A stretch of DNA of 64,000 nucleotides from JANXUR01 sp038229415 (GTDB lineage Bacteria > Acidobacteriota > Terriglobia > Terriglobales > Acidobacteriaceae), in assembly GCA_038229415.1 (NCBI GenBank), contig JBBROM010000001.1, positions 474,986-538,985 on the forward strand, read 5' to 3'. A program made the translations under genes and the position numbers. The notes below the pieces were generated by a model that was not told the DNA's origin, searched no databases, and saw only the letters and a list, made by a program, of their open reading frames with translations. Shown one piece after another: positions 36,193 through 44,358 of this stretch (positions within the stretch are counted from its first letter, which is position 1; each line of letters begins with the position of its first letter).

Positions 36193-37098
36193 ATGTCCAC
36201 ATTCTCCCCCATCGCCGCAGGTTTTCGCACGGTCGCCAAGCGCCCAGGTTTACTTGCGCGCGAACTCGCCTGGCGATGGATGTGGGGCGGCACCGCGCTT
36301 GCGCTGGTCTGGTTCACCTTTCGTGAATATCTGAGCAGCCTGACCGTTACGGATACCGACCTTCTGTTACTGCGTTCGGGCCAGCCATTTCTGGTGGCGC
36401 GAGCCATTGCTGCCATTTTTCGCGGAAGTGGTGAGCGGTTGGAGTCTGCGCTGTTGCTGGAGGTGGTGGCGTCGGCAGTGCTGTGGGTGGTGTTGGCGAC
36501 GCTGGGCCGCGGTATCATCGCGCGGCGCTTGCGGAATCCGCAAGCGAACGCATCGTTCAGCGCGAGCGCTCTGGCTACCATGTTGAAGTTGCAATCGCTG
36601 CGCGCCGCGTTGTTTCTGGCCTTTGCCACAGCAACTTACGGCTGCGGCTTGCTGCTGGCACACTTGTTACCCGAAGCCAACGGTCTGGTTTGGTTTGTTC
36701 TATATGCCAATGTTTTTCTACTGCTCTCGGCTGCGTGGTCGTTTCTCAACTGGTTGCTGTCGTTGGCGACTCTGTTTGCTGGCAACGCAGGTTTAGCGGG
36801 CGCACTCTCGCTAGCGATTGACCTTTGGCGCGACCGCCGCAGCGCGATAGTGGCTGCTGGTATTGTGTTTGGCTTGTTGCACTTCGCGGCAATAGTGGCG
36901 CTGAACACTGCATTCTGGTTGCCGCTGGGCTTTGCGCAAGTGCTGCCTGCACAGCCGGTGCTTGTCGCGATGGGGTTCGTCCTGCTGCTATATTGCGCTG
37001 TGGTGGATTTTTTGCAGCTGGCGCGGCTGGCAGCTTACGCCGACATGGTCGCGCAATCGCCGGAACCGATCACTGCTGCGATGCAGAAAGCCGCGTAA
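36193..37098 (+). CDS. Multi-pass membrane protein, unknown function
   Basis: 301 residues from ATG 36193, two bases after the previous stop. Hydrophobic segments fall at about 28-45, 90-110, 140-165, 175-200, 215-235 and 250-275 (for example 'VVASAVLWVVLATLG', 'FVLYANVFLLLSAAWSFLNWLLSLATLF', 'LPAQPVLVAMGFVLLLYCAVV'). No family or catalytic motif is recognised. It starts right after the TIGR01777 gene and may be co-translated with it. guaA follows after 54 bases, with no clear terminator between. Confidence 0.65.
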   Translation: MSTFSPIAAGFRTVAKRPGLLARELAWRWMWGGTALALVWFTFREYLSSLTVTDTDLLLLRSGQPFLVARAIAAIFRGSGERLESALLLEVVASAVLWVVLATLGRGIIARRLRNPQANASFSASALATMLKLQSLRAALFLAFATATYGCGLLLAHLLPEANGLVWFVLYANVFLLLSAAWSFLNWLLSLATLFAGNAGLAGALSLAIDLWRDRRSAIVAAGIVFGLLHFAAIVALNTAFWLPLGFAQVLPAQPVLVAMGFVLLLYCAVVDFLQLARLAAYADMVAQSPEPITAAMQKAA

Positions 37099-37152
37099 AC
37101 TTCTCCACACCCGCCTGCTTTACACTAGTCAGTCACCGGCCTACACTCAAAT

Positions 37153-38733
37153 ATGGAAACTCAATCCGTCGTCATCCTCGACTTCGGCTCGCAATATACT
37201 CAGCTCATCGCGCGCCGCATCCGTGAATTCAACGTATTTTCCGTGGTGCTGCCCTGCACTGCGCCGCTGGCAGAAATCCAGAGCTACACGCCCGTCGGCA
37301 TCATTCTTTCCGGCGGCCCCAGCTCGGTCTATGACGCCGACGCGCCACCGTGCGATCCTCGCGTATTCGAACTCAGCCTGCCCGTGCTCGGCATCTGCTA
37401 TGGACTCCAGTTTATGGTGCACACACTCGGCGGCAAAGTCGTGCCCGGACGCAAACATGAATACGGCCACGCGAACGTCGAGATTTTGAATCGCAGATCC
37501 AAGATTTTTGGCGAACTGCCGCCGGAAATTCAAGTGTGGATGTCGCATGGCGACGAAGCCCAGCAACTACCCGCCGGATTTTCGCTGACCGCAGAATCAG
37601 CGGGCGTCGTTTCTGCGATTGAAGATGAATCGCGGCGATTCTGGGCGGTGCAGTTCCATCCTGAGGTGCATCACACGCCGCTGGGCAAGCAGATTCTGCG
37701 TAATTTTGTGATGAACATTTGCGGCGCGCGCGCCGACTGGACGGCGCAGCACTTTATTGATTCCACCATCGCCGCCATTCGCAAACAAGTCGGCAGCGGA
37801 CACGCGATCTGCGGACTTTCCGGCGGTGTGGATTCCTCCGTCGCAGCGGTTCTCGTAGATCGCGCGCTACGTGATGAGAAAACGGGCGAGTCGCGGCTCA
37901 CTTGCATTTTTGTAGACAGCGGTACGCTGCGCAAGGGCGAATTTGCAGCGGTGCAGAAAAATCTGCGCGACAAACTCGGCCTGAAGATTGACGCGGTGGA
38001 CGCCAGTGCGCGCTTCCTCGAAAAACTGGAAGGCGTCGCCGACCCTGAGCGCAAGCGCAAGATCATCGGCAATGAATTCATCGCCGTGTTTGAGGAAGAA
38101 GCCACCCGCATCGCCAGCGAAGTCGAACGCCATCGCGATCACGTCGAGTGGCTCGTCCAAGGCACGCTCTATCCTGACGTGATCGAGTCGCGATCAGTGC
38201 GTGGCCCGTCACAAACGATCAAGTCGCACCACAACGTCGGCGGCCTGCCCGAAAAGATGAAGCTCAAACTCATCGAGCCGCTCAAGGATTTGTTCAAGGA
38301 CGAAGTCCGCCAAATCGGTCGCGACCTTGGCATGCCCGAAGACGTCATCCAGCGCCAGCCGTTCCCCGGCCCCGGCCTCGCCGTGCGCGTGCTCGGCGAA
38401 ATCTCGCGCGAAAAACTCGACATACTGCGCGACGCCGACGAGATCGTGGTGGACGAAATTCGCAAGGCCGGACTCTACACTAAAATCTGGCAAAGCTTCG
38501 CCGTGCTACTGCCAGTAAAAACCGTCGGAGTTATGGGCGACCAGCGCACTTACGCTTACACTTGCGCCGTGCGCGCCGTCCACTCCGAAGACGGCATGAC
38601 CGCCGACTGGGTGCCCCTGCCGTATGAGGTGCTGAAGACCATCTCCAGCCGCATGGTCAACGAGGTCAAGGGCATCAACCGCGTGGTATACGACATTACC
38701 TCAAAGCCCCCGGGCACGATTGAGTGGGAGTAG
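37153..38733 (+). CDS. guaA: GMP synthase (glutamine-hydrolysing)
   Basis: Converts XMP to GMP with ATP and glutamine; 526 residues. Class I glutaminase domain with the nucleophile Cys in 'VLGICYGLQFMV' and 'QFHPEVHHTPLG' (His/Glu). ATP-pyrophosphatase domain with PP-loop 'GLSGGVDSSVAAVL'. C-terminal dimerisation domain with 'RQPFPGPGLAVRVLGE' and 'YDITSKPPGTIEWE', the canonical end. Start MET-QSVVILDFGSQYTQLIARRIRE is canonical. Confidence 0.97.
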   Translation: METQSVVILDFGSQYTQLIARRIREFNVFSVVLPCTAPLAEIQSYTPVGIILSGGPSSVYDADAPPCDPRVFELSLPVLGICYGLQFMVHTLGGKVVPGRKHEYGHANVEILNRRSKIFGELPPEIQVWMSHGDEAQQLPAGFSLTAESAGVVSAIEDESRRFWAVQFHPEVHHTPLGKQILRNFVMNICGARADWTAQHFIDSTIAAIRKQVGSGHAICGLSGGVDSSVAAVLVDRALRDEKTGESRLTCIFVDSGTLRKGEFAAVQKNLRDKLGLKIDAVDASARFLEKLEGVADPERKRKIIGNEFIAVFEEEATRIASEVERHRDHVEWLVQGTLYPDVIESRSVRGPSQTIKSHHNVGGLPEKMKLKLIEPLKDLFKDEVRQIGRDLGMPEDVIQRQPFPGPGLAVRVLGEISREKLDILRDADEIVVDEIRKAGLYTKIWQSFAVLLPVKTVGVMGDQRTYAYTCAVRAVHSEDGMTADWVPLPYEVLKTISSRMVNEVKGINRVVYDITSKPPGTIEWE

Positions 38734-38752
38734 GCTATGAGTGCGGAAATTC

Positions 38753-39469
38753 TTAGAACGTTTTCCCGCCGAGTACTCGGTAGGCTTCGAGGACATTGAG
38801 GATAGCTTTCTTTTCTGATGCTGTTATTTCCCGATCTTTGTCGAACTGGCGCCCCTTTAGTCGGATAGTTGCCTTTTTCGAGTGCGCGACCGCGTTAATG
38901 AGGCGATAACTCGCGTCATCCACACTTACGTCGAGCCACTCCGAAACATATCCGTCGCCGACGTGCTGTTGCGTTGACGGTGCCGAGAACTCGAATGTGT
39001 CGCCATCCGCATTGACAATAATTCTGTCGAAAAAAATCCAGTCGGAGCTTGAGTACCGAACCACGAAGCGCAGCCAAACTTGAGACTCCTTTTCCCCTGC
39101 GTAGATGTAGAAGGCGTTCCGATCTATCGACTCCGAGGTGGAACGATCACGGTACCACTTATCACCTTCCACCTTGTCGGTTTTTACGGACATCTTAGCG
39201 AGCGCTGTCGCTCGTTCCTTTTCCGAATAAACCTTTGCTGGCGCGACCGAAGCCAGCGAACTGTTCTCAGTAGGGGTTGTTCGTGCATCCCTGGTGCCAG
39301 TAGAAGGGCTTCTCCCGAAAACTGATCCAAGTATGAGGAGACCAATCACGCCCATCACAAGCTTGGCCAATATCCCAATCCCACCCTGCGGCTTAGCGCC
39401 GCATTTTAGGCATACCTTCGCTTCACTGCTCACCTCACTACCGCATTCCTTGCACTTGACCAAAGCCAT
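38753..39469 (-). CDS. Zinc-ribbon membrane protein, unknown function
   Basis: 238 residues from ATG 39469, preceded by AGGGGG; the longer frame to 39544 has no support. The N-terminus is a double CxxC zinc ribbon ('KCKECGSEVSSEAKVCLKCGAK'), followed by one hydrophobic segment (IGILAKLVMGVIGLLILGSVF), so the ribbon is probably cytoplasmic and a domain of ~150 residues lies outside. That domain is beta-like ('AFYIYAGEKESQVWLRFVVRYSSSDWIFFDRIIVNADGDTFEFS'). Base composition is noticeably less GC-rich than guaA, suggesting acquisition. Convergent with guaA. Confidence 0.65.
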   Translation of the reverse strand: MALVKCKECGSEVSSEAKVCLKCGAKPQGGIGILAKLVMGVIGLLILGSVFGRSPSTGTRDARTTPTENSSLASVAPAKVYSEKERATALAKMSVKTDKVEGDKWYRDRSTSESIDRNAFYIYAGEKESQVWLRFVVRYSSSDWIFFDRIIVNADGDTFEFSAPSTQQHVGDGYVSEWLDVSVDDASYRLINAVAHSKKATIRLKGRQFDKDREITASEKKAILNVLEAYRVLGGKTF

Positions 39470-39908
39470 CGTTTCCCCCTGGGACTCTGCCTTCAATCTG
39501 GCCCAACTGACGCGCCAACCACTCAGATGCAGACAAACGGACAATCCCGCTGGCTAGCAATTCTATGGGAAGTGACTACTCAAGAAAATCAGCAAACACA
39601 ATGCCGCGTGCCCCACCCTCGCCGCCCGGGGTTGCCGGCTAGGGTGGGATGCACACTCCCGCGCATTCTTCAACCCACCTAGCGCCGCGAAAGGCGTCGC
39701 GTCGCGAGGGTGGGGCACCAGACGGTCAGGGAACGCCCGGACGAGGCACACACGGTAGAGCGGGGCTTCCAGCCCCGCGAATAGCGCCACGAATGAATTG
39801 CGGCTTCAGCCGCCGGGGTACCGTTCTCCTTCGCGCGGACAAAACGTTACCTCAGGGGCTAAAGCCAAACAGATTCTCGCCACAAGATACGGGGCTGGCA
39901 GCCCCGCT
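39470..39908. other. Intergenic repeat-rich gap
   Basis: 439 bases without a supported gene. It holds a palindromic 'GTGCCCCACCCT' type repeat at about 39605-39650 and 39706-39718 and, from 39741, the first copy of the 174-bp element. No promoter is evident. Confidence 0.7.
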
Positions 39909-39914
39909 CTACCG
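39741..39914. mobile_element. 174-bp MITE-like repeat, copy 1
   Basis: About 94% identical by eye (11 differences) to 40584-40757 and exactly the same length. The ends are inverted: ACGGTAGAGCGGGGCT on the left and AGCCCCGCTCTACCG on the right, each with its own small palindrome. No ORF inside. Its right end supplies the stop codon of the ParE-type toxin gene. Confidence 0.8.
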
Positions 39915-40199
39915 TTCCTGCCAATGTCTCGGGTCGCGGCTGGCGTGGAAACAAGCTATGACGAACAGGGTCTCGCCTTCGATGATGAAGAAGAGCATGT
40001 AGGGAAAGCGGCGCACCAATGCGCGACGAATGCCTCTGAACACGACTGGGAATTGCAGCGGATTGGCGCTCATTCGCTCAATCGCAGCGTCAATATTGGC
40101 GCGAAACTCGCAGCCCAATCCTAGGCGCTCGCTTTCATACCAGTCCTGAGCCTCGATCAACTCTTCGCGCGCCGCGCGACTGAAGATCGCGTTAAACAC
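39909..40199 (-). CDS. ParE/RelE-type toxin
   Basis: 96 residues. Typical ParE-family pattern: 'NAIFSRAAREELIEAQDWYESERLGLGCEFRANIDAAIERMSANP', 'RFPYMLFFIIEGETLFVIACFHASRDPRHW'. Such toxins inhibit gyrase (ParE) or cleave mRNA (RelE); the C-terminal 'RDPRHW' tail favours a ParE-like fold. Starts at GTG 40199, overlapping the antitoxin stop (TAGTG), and its own stop codon lies in the end of the MITE-like repeat, so the C-terminus may have been trimmed or altered by that element. Confidence 0.85.
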   Translation of the reverse strand: MFNAIFSRAAREELIEAQDWYESERLGLGCEFRANIDAAIERMSANPLQFPVVFRGIRRALVRRFPYMLFFIIEGETLFVIACFHASRDPRHWQER

Positions 40200-40417
40200 T
40201 AGGGGCAGCGCTGCTCCAACTCAGCCCTCAAATCAGCCCAACTCACGCCACGCGCACGCTCGGCGTCCAGCGAAGCGAGACGATGCTCCAATTCATTCTG
40301 CTGCGCTGGCGTGAGCAGGACTTCATGCTCTTCGAGGCTATCCCACAGCTGCTCGATCAGAGCCAGGCGCTCCGGCGGCGACAAACGGATAATTTCTTCG
40401 TGGGTGAGCAGTTCCAT
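40199..40417 (-). CDS. Addiction-module antitoxin (TIGR02574/PF09720-like)
   Basis: 72 residues: 'LLTHEEIIRLSPPERLALIEQLWDSLEEHEVLLTPAQQNELEHRLASLDAERARGVSWADLRAEL'. This is the short helical 'putative addiction module component' family, usually paired with a ParE/RelE toxin, and it is immediately upstream of one. A 15-bp hairpin lies 67 bases upstream of its start and may be an operator. Confidence 0.85.
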   Translation of the reverse strand: MELLTHEEIIRLSPPERLALIEQLWDSLEEHEVLLTPAQQNELEHRLASLDAERARGVSWADLRAELEQRCP

Positions 40418-40483
40418 GGCTAGAGATTACGCAAGAAAACCGTCAATCGCAACATCCAGCGAAGCACAGGGTCCCTCCACTCC

Positions 40484-40515
40484 GCCACCTTTCGCGCCTT
40501 GGCGCGAAAGGTGGC
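40484..40515. promoter_or_regulatory. 15-bp perfect hairpin upstream of antitoxin gene
   Basis: GCCACCTTTCGCGCC, loop TT, and its exact complement. Possibly an operator for autoregulation by the antitoxin-toxin pair, or a dispersed repeat. Confidence 0.35.
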
Positions 40516-40583
40516 TCCGGTCGGGATGACACCTCTTGAGGGCGCTATTTTGAGCTCGAGTCCTTTATCGCAGTGGACTTTTG

Positions 40584-40757
40584 ACGAGGCAAGCACGGTA
40601 GAGCGGCGCTTCCAGCCACGCGAATAGCGCCACGAATGAATTGCGGCTTCAGCCGCTGGGGTACCGTTCTCCTTCACACGGACAAAACGTTACCTCAGGG
40701 GCTAAAGCCAAGCAGATTCTCGCCACAAGACGCGGGGCTGGAAGCCCCGCTCTACCG
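40584..40757. mobile_element. 174-bp MITE-like repeat, copy 2
   Basis: Same orientation and length as copy 1 at 39741-39914, so the two copies enclose the toxin-antitoxin operon. Ends are CGGTAGAG and CTCTACCG. It shares 'GAGGCA' outside the left end with copy 1. Confidence 0.8.
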
Positions 40758-40913
40758 GGCGTGCCTCAAGAAATGATTCCGTTGTGCCAATGAAGAACTT
40801 TCGGGTCTTTGCCCCGGCTGGCGAGGGCGACCGCCACCAAGCTAGATCTACGCTCAACCGCAATTTTCGTATTGGACATAAACAGAAACAATCGGCTATA
40901 AATGGATAGGTAA

Positions 40914-41987
40914 ATGGCTATGACTCCACGCCTATCTAAATCCGTTGCGTCGCTTATCATCTCCACCGAGATGCTTTCACTGGTCGCCGAGCTGGAGGAG
41001 TTCCGGGGCGCGTGGAGGGCGTTGGGCGTGCTGGCTCCCGAGCGGTTGGCGTCATTGCGCAAGGTGGCGACGATTGAGAGCATTGGCTCATCCACACGGA
41101 TCGAGGGCGCGCGGCTGAGTGACCGCGAGGTCGAGGTGTTGCTTTCGAGGCTGGAGTCGTCTTCATTCGGCTCGCGCGACGAGGAGGAAGTGGCGGGCTA
41201 TGCCGAGGCGATGGAGCGTATTTTTTTGAGCTTTGAAGCGATTCCGCTCACCGAGAATTACATCCAGCAGATACATGGTATGTTGCTGCGCCATAGCGTA
41301 AAGGACGAGCCGCACCGTGGCCGCTACAAGACGCATCCGAACCACGTGGAAGCGTTTGGGCCGAAGGGCGAGAGTTTGGGTGTGATTTTTGAAACGGCAA
41401 CGCCATTTGCGACGACTCGCCGCATGGCCGAACTGGTGGCTTGGACACACGCCTCGCTTGCGGATGGCTCTCTGCATCCGCTGCTGGTTACAGCGATCTT
41501 TGTGGTGGAGTTTCTCGCCATCCATCCTTTCCAGGACGGCAACGGGAGGCTCTCGCGCATCCTGACGACGTTGCTGTTGCTGAAGTCGGGCTATGCGTAT
41601 GTGCCTTATAGCTCGCTGGAGAGCGTGATCGAGGCGAACAAAGAGGGCTACTACCTCGCACTGCGGCGGACGCAGTCGAGCCTGGCCGCAGGCCAACCCG
41701 ATTGGGAGCCATGGGTGATCTTTTTTCTGCGGGCGTTGCAGCGGCAGAAGCAGCAGTTGGCGGCCAAGGTGGAACAGAGTCGGACGGCGCTGGCCAGTCT
41801 GTCCGCGCTCGGAGAGCGCATCGTGGAACTGGCGCGGTCGCAAGGCCGTGTCAGCGTAGCGGAGATCGTCCGCGTGACCGGGGCGAATCGCAGCACGGTG
41901 AAGGCGCAATTAGTGGCGCTAGTGAAAAAGGGAATGCTCGGGAGGCATGGCGGTGGGCGGGGGACTTGGTACGGGGCATCGCAGTAA
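40914..41987 (+). CDS. Fic-family protein with N-terminal inhibitory motif and C-terminal wHTH
   Basis: 357 residues. Fic proteins transfer AMP (or other nucleotides) to target hydroxyls. The active-site loop is 'HPFQDGNGRLSRILTTLL', matching HPFxxGNGRxxR, and the flap is around 'HEPHRGRYKTHPNHVEAFG'-like sequence (here 'EPHRGRYKTHPN'). An N-terminal inhibition helix motif S-xxx-E-G lies in 'SSTRIEGARLSD'. The C-terminus is a winged helix ('LARSQGRVSVAEIVRVTGANRSTVKAQLVALVKKGML'), so DNA binding is likely. Start ATG 40914; ATG 40920 is an alternative. It is chromosomal cargo near two TA pairs. Confidence 0.9.
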   Translation: MAMTPRLSKSVASLIISTEMLSLVAELEEFRGAWRALGVLAPERLASLRKVATIESIGSSTRIEGARLSDREVEVLLSRLESSSFGSRDEEEVAGYAEAMERIFLSFEAIPLTENYIQQIHGMLLRHSVKDEPHRGRYKTHPNHVEAFGPKGESLGVIFETATPFATTRRMAELVAWTHASLADGSLHPLLVTAIFVVEFLAIHPFQDGNGRLSRILTTLLLLKSGYAYVPYSSLESVIEANKEGYYLALRRTQSSLAAGQPDWEPWVIFFLRALQRQKQQLAAKVEQSRTALASLSALGERIVELARSQGRVSVAEIVRVTGANRSTVKAQLVALVKKGMLGRHGGGRGTWYGASQ

Positions 41988-42009
41988 GGGGAGGCTACCG
42001 GCTGACCGC

Positions 42010-42804
42010 CTACTTCTCCGCCATCTTCGCGGCGATAGCGGTGACCATGCTCCGCGGGGCAAAGCTTCCCGAAGTGGCGACCAGCCAATTCATCCATCCG
42101 GCGATGGCGACGGGCTTGCCCTTCTGCATCGCCTTGTAGCCGATCTTGGCCACCTGCTCAGCGCTCAGCAGGCTCATCGTCTTCATCAGGCGGGCCTCGC
42201 CCATCTGGGCGCGATCCTGAAAGCCCGTCAGCACCGGCCCCGGACACAGGCAGGTGCAAGTCACGCCCGTCTTGCGCAGCTCGTAATTGATGGCCTCGGA
42301 AAAGTGCAGTACGTAGGCTTTGGTGGCGTAGTAGACGGCCATTAGCGGGCCGGGCTGAAACGCCGCCGTCGAGGCCACGTTCAGCACATACCCTCTGCGG
42401 GAAGCGCCCCGCGCGACCATGCCTGGAAGAAACAGCCGCGTGAGATGTGTGAGTGCGGTGACGTTCAACTGAATCTGGCCCAATGATTCGTCGAGCGGAA
42501 TCTCGGCAAAGTTGCCCCACGAGCCGAAGCCAGCGTTGTTCACCAGCGCGTCAATTGCGATGCCGCGCTGGGCGAGCTGGTCGAAGATATGTTGCGGCGC
42601 TTGCGGGTCGTTCAAGTCGGCGGTGAGGGGCGTGGCGATGATGGAATATTGGCGGTGCAGTTCGTCGGCGAAGACAGTTAGCTTGTCGGCGCTGCGCGCA
42701 ACTAGAACCACATCCCAGCCATCGGCGGCGAAGAGCTTGGCGAGTTCGTATCCGATGCCGCCAGAGGCGCCGGTGACGAGTGCGGTGGGGCGTGAGGAAG
42801 CCAT
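42010..42804 (-). CDS. Short-chain dehydrogenase/reductase
   Basis: 264-residue classical SDR: 'ALVTGASGGIGYELAKLFA' (TGxxxGIG), 'NDLNDP'-like Asp in 'TADLNDPQA', 'LVNNAGFGSWG' (NNAG), Ser in 'LNVASTAAFQPGP', and 'YYATKAYVLHFSEAI' (YxxxK). The C-terminal region 'CPGPVLTGFQDRAQM' is typical. NAD(P)-dependent oxidoreductase; substrate unknown. It converges on the Fic gene and has low-complexity repeats upstream at 42838-42955. Confidence 0.9.
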   Translation of the reverse strand: MASSRPTALVTGASGGIGYELAKLFAADGWDVVLVARSADKLTVFADELHRQYSIIATPLTADLNDPQAPQHIFDQLAQRGIAIDALVNNAGFGSWGNFAEIPLDESLGQIQLNVTALTHLTRLFLPGMVARGASRRGYVLNVASTAAFQPGPLMAVYYATKAYVLHFSEAINYELRKTGVTCTCLCPGPVLTGFQDRAQMGEARLMKTMSLLSAEQVAKIGYKAMQKGKPVAIAGWMNWLVATSGSFAPRSMVTAIAAKMAEK

Positions 42805-42837
42805 GCTGGTAACGATACCATCCAGCTTGAACCGGAT

Positions 42838-42955
42838 TCATCCCACCCTAGCCGCCAACGGAAGGCGGCGAGAGTGGGGACCATCATTCAAGCACGTGTA
42901 AAAGTAAAAACCCCACCCTGTCCGCAAAGTGCGCGGACAAGGATGGGGCACCCAT
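42838..42955. repeat. Two palindromic GTGCCCCACCCT-type repeats
   Basis: CCCACCCT...GCCGCC / GGCGGC...AGTGGGG at 42842-42877, and CCCACCCTGTCCGCAAAG / GCGCGGACAAGGATGGGG at 42911-42950. The second core, with GTCCGC...GCGGAC, recurs in inverted form near 56962-56981. They fill the gap between the SDR and LacD-type genes. Confidence 0.65.
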
Positions 42956-42975
42956 TTCATTTTCTGCTTACTAAC

Positions 42976-43959
42976 TTACTCGTACATCCCGAACCAGCTG
43001 CTGGCACCCTTCAGCGCTTCGTTCACCTTGCTGATGTTGGCGACGCCCTCGGTTTCCAGCCAGTGGCGGAATGCATCCGCACCTTGCTTGGCGTAGACCG
43101 TGACGCCGTTAGCCCAGGTGGCGCGTCCGCAGAGTACGCCGTTGTACTTCACGCCGCTCTCCGCAGTAAGTTGCAGGGTTTCTACAAATTCCTCATTACT
43201 CACGCCCGCCGACAGATAGATATACGGCAGCGTAGTAGCTTCCGCCGACCGCACAAAGATCGCCTTGGCTTCCTCGCGAGTGTAGGCAGCTTCACCCTTG
43301 CATGAAGCAGTCCCGCCCACAAACTTCATGTTGATCGGCACTTCAAGCTTGAGAACGTCCACGCCATAGCGGGGGTTACTGAATTCCTTCATGTAGCCGA
43401 TCACGACTTCCGGCTTCTTCTTTGCGTACTCGATGCCCTTTTCGTCTGCGCCTTCTTCGTAGCCGATTATCTCAAGGAAGAACGGAATATCATTGGCGCG
43501 GCACTCGTCGCCGATGCGCTCTACCCAGGCATGCTTCAGCTCGTTGATCGGCTTGGAGTCGAACGGGGTGTAGTACAACAAAATTTTGATGCAGTCCGCG
43601 CCCGCTTCTTTCAGGCGACGCACGCTCCAGTGGTCGAGCAGATCGGGCAGGCGACCGGGCTCGGCCTTGTCGTAACCCGTTTTTTCATAGGCCAGCAGCA
43701 GGCCAGATCCAGCGGCGCGGCGCTTGCTGGCAGGCAGGCCCCACTCGGGATCAAGCAAAATCGCGCTGGCGTGCTGCGTCAGAACTTCGGTGACCAGAAT
43801 CTTGAACTCTTCCATCATGGCGTCGGTAATTTCGCCGCCCTTTTCCTTGGCAAGAGACTTTTGCAGTGAGCCGCGTTGATCCATGGCGGCGGCGGCAATT
43901 ACGCCACGCGCGTCAGAAACGGCTTTCATTCCGGCCAGTTTTCCGGGGGTGAGTTTCAA
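42976..43959 (-). CDS. lacD: Tagatose 1,6-diphosphate aldolase (LacD type, class I)
   Basis: 327 residues. Cleaves tagatose 1,6-bisphosphate (and often fructose 1,6-bisphosphate) to triose phosphates. Seen: 'AAAMDQRGSLQKSL', 'AILLDPEWGLPASKRRAAGSGLLLAYEKTGYD', 'ADCIKILLYYTPFDS' (Lys region), 'FLEIIGYEEGADEKG', 'VLKLEVPINMKFVGG' with the putative Schiff-base Lys, and 'YLSAGVSNEEFVETLQL'. No other lactose or galactitol genes are near, so in this organism it may work as a general class I ketose-bisphosphate aldolase. Confidence 0.9.
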   Translation of the reverse strand: MKLTPGKLAGMKAVSDARGVIAAAAMDQRGSLQKSLAKEKGGEITDAMMEEFKILVTEVLTQHASAILLDPEWGLPASKRRAAGSGLLLAYEKTGYDKAEPGRLPDLLDHWSVRRLKEAGADCIKILLYYTPFDSKPINELKHAWVERIGDECRANDIPFFLEIIGYEEGADEKGIEYAKKKPEVVIGYMKEFSNPRYGVDVLKLEVPINMKFVGGTASCKGEAAYTREEAKAIFVRSAEATTLPYIYLSAGVSNEEFVETLQLTAESGVKYNGVLCGRATWANGVTVYAKQGADAFRHWLETEGVANISKVNEALKGASSWFGMYE

Positions 43960-44048
43960 TTGATTTCTCCTCAGCAGATGTGGTGGTGTTTGTGTGTCTG
44001 TATTTTATATGAACGGCGGGGGATGGGAGGGTTGGCCGGGCGCAGAAT

Positions 44049-44300
44049 TCAGGGCCGGGCGCGGAATCGCGCGAGGACGGCGTGGACAGCGGAAACCAGC
44101 AGGGCAATCAACCCCAGCAAAATGGAGAGCAGACCCATGGCGGCACCCAGGCCGGTGGCGGATCCGCTCATGGTGACGCCAGCGCCGCTCAGCGGCCACG
44201 ACAGTCCGATGGTTGCGCTCCCGCTCCAGTAGTTGAACAGCGTTCCAATACCGAGCGCGAGCAACAACACTGAAACCGCTAGCCAGCTCCATTCCTTCAT
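44049..44300 (-). CDS. Small two-helix membrane protein
   Basis: 83 residues with two hydrophobic segments (WLAVSVLLLALGIGTLFNYW and TGLGAAMGLLSILLGLIALLVSAVHAVL) separated by a Gly/Ser-rich loop. C-terminus is basic (ARFRARP). Unknown function. Lies between rph and lacD on the same strand, 58 bases downstream of rph. Confidence 0.6.
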   Translation of the reverse strand: MKEWSWLAVSVLLLALGIGTLFNYWSGSATIGLSWPLSGAGVTMSGSATGLGAAMGLLSILLGLIALLVSAVHAVLARFRARP

Positions 44301-44358
44301 GCGGAGAAGCTTATCACGTCGAGGTTTTCGCCAGCCACAGGATGCGGCGATGCCGCGA

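Larger units (their letters stand above)
40418..40913. other. Gap holding hairpin and second MITE-like repeat
   Basis: 496 bases without a supported gene. It contains the 15-bp hairpin at 40484-40515 and the 174-bp element at 40584-40757. The Fic gene promoter probably lies in 40760-40913; nothing clear was seen. Confidence 0.7.

Noticed and set aside
41163..41909. 248-codon minus-strand ORF opposite the Fic gene
   Set aside because: The Fic motif and wHTH domain fix the coding strand; the reverse frame is Arg/His/Gln-rich nonsense.
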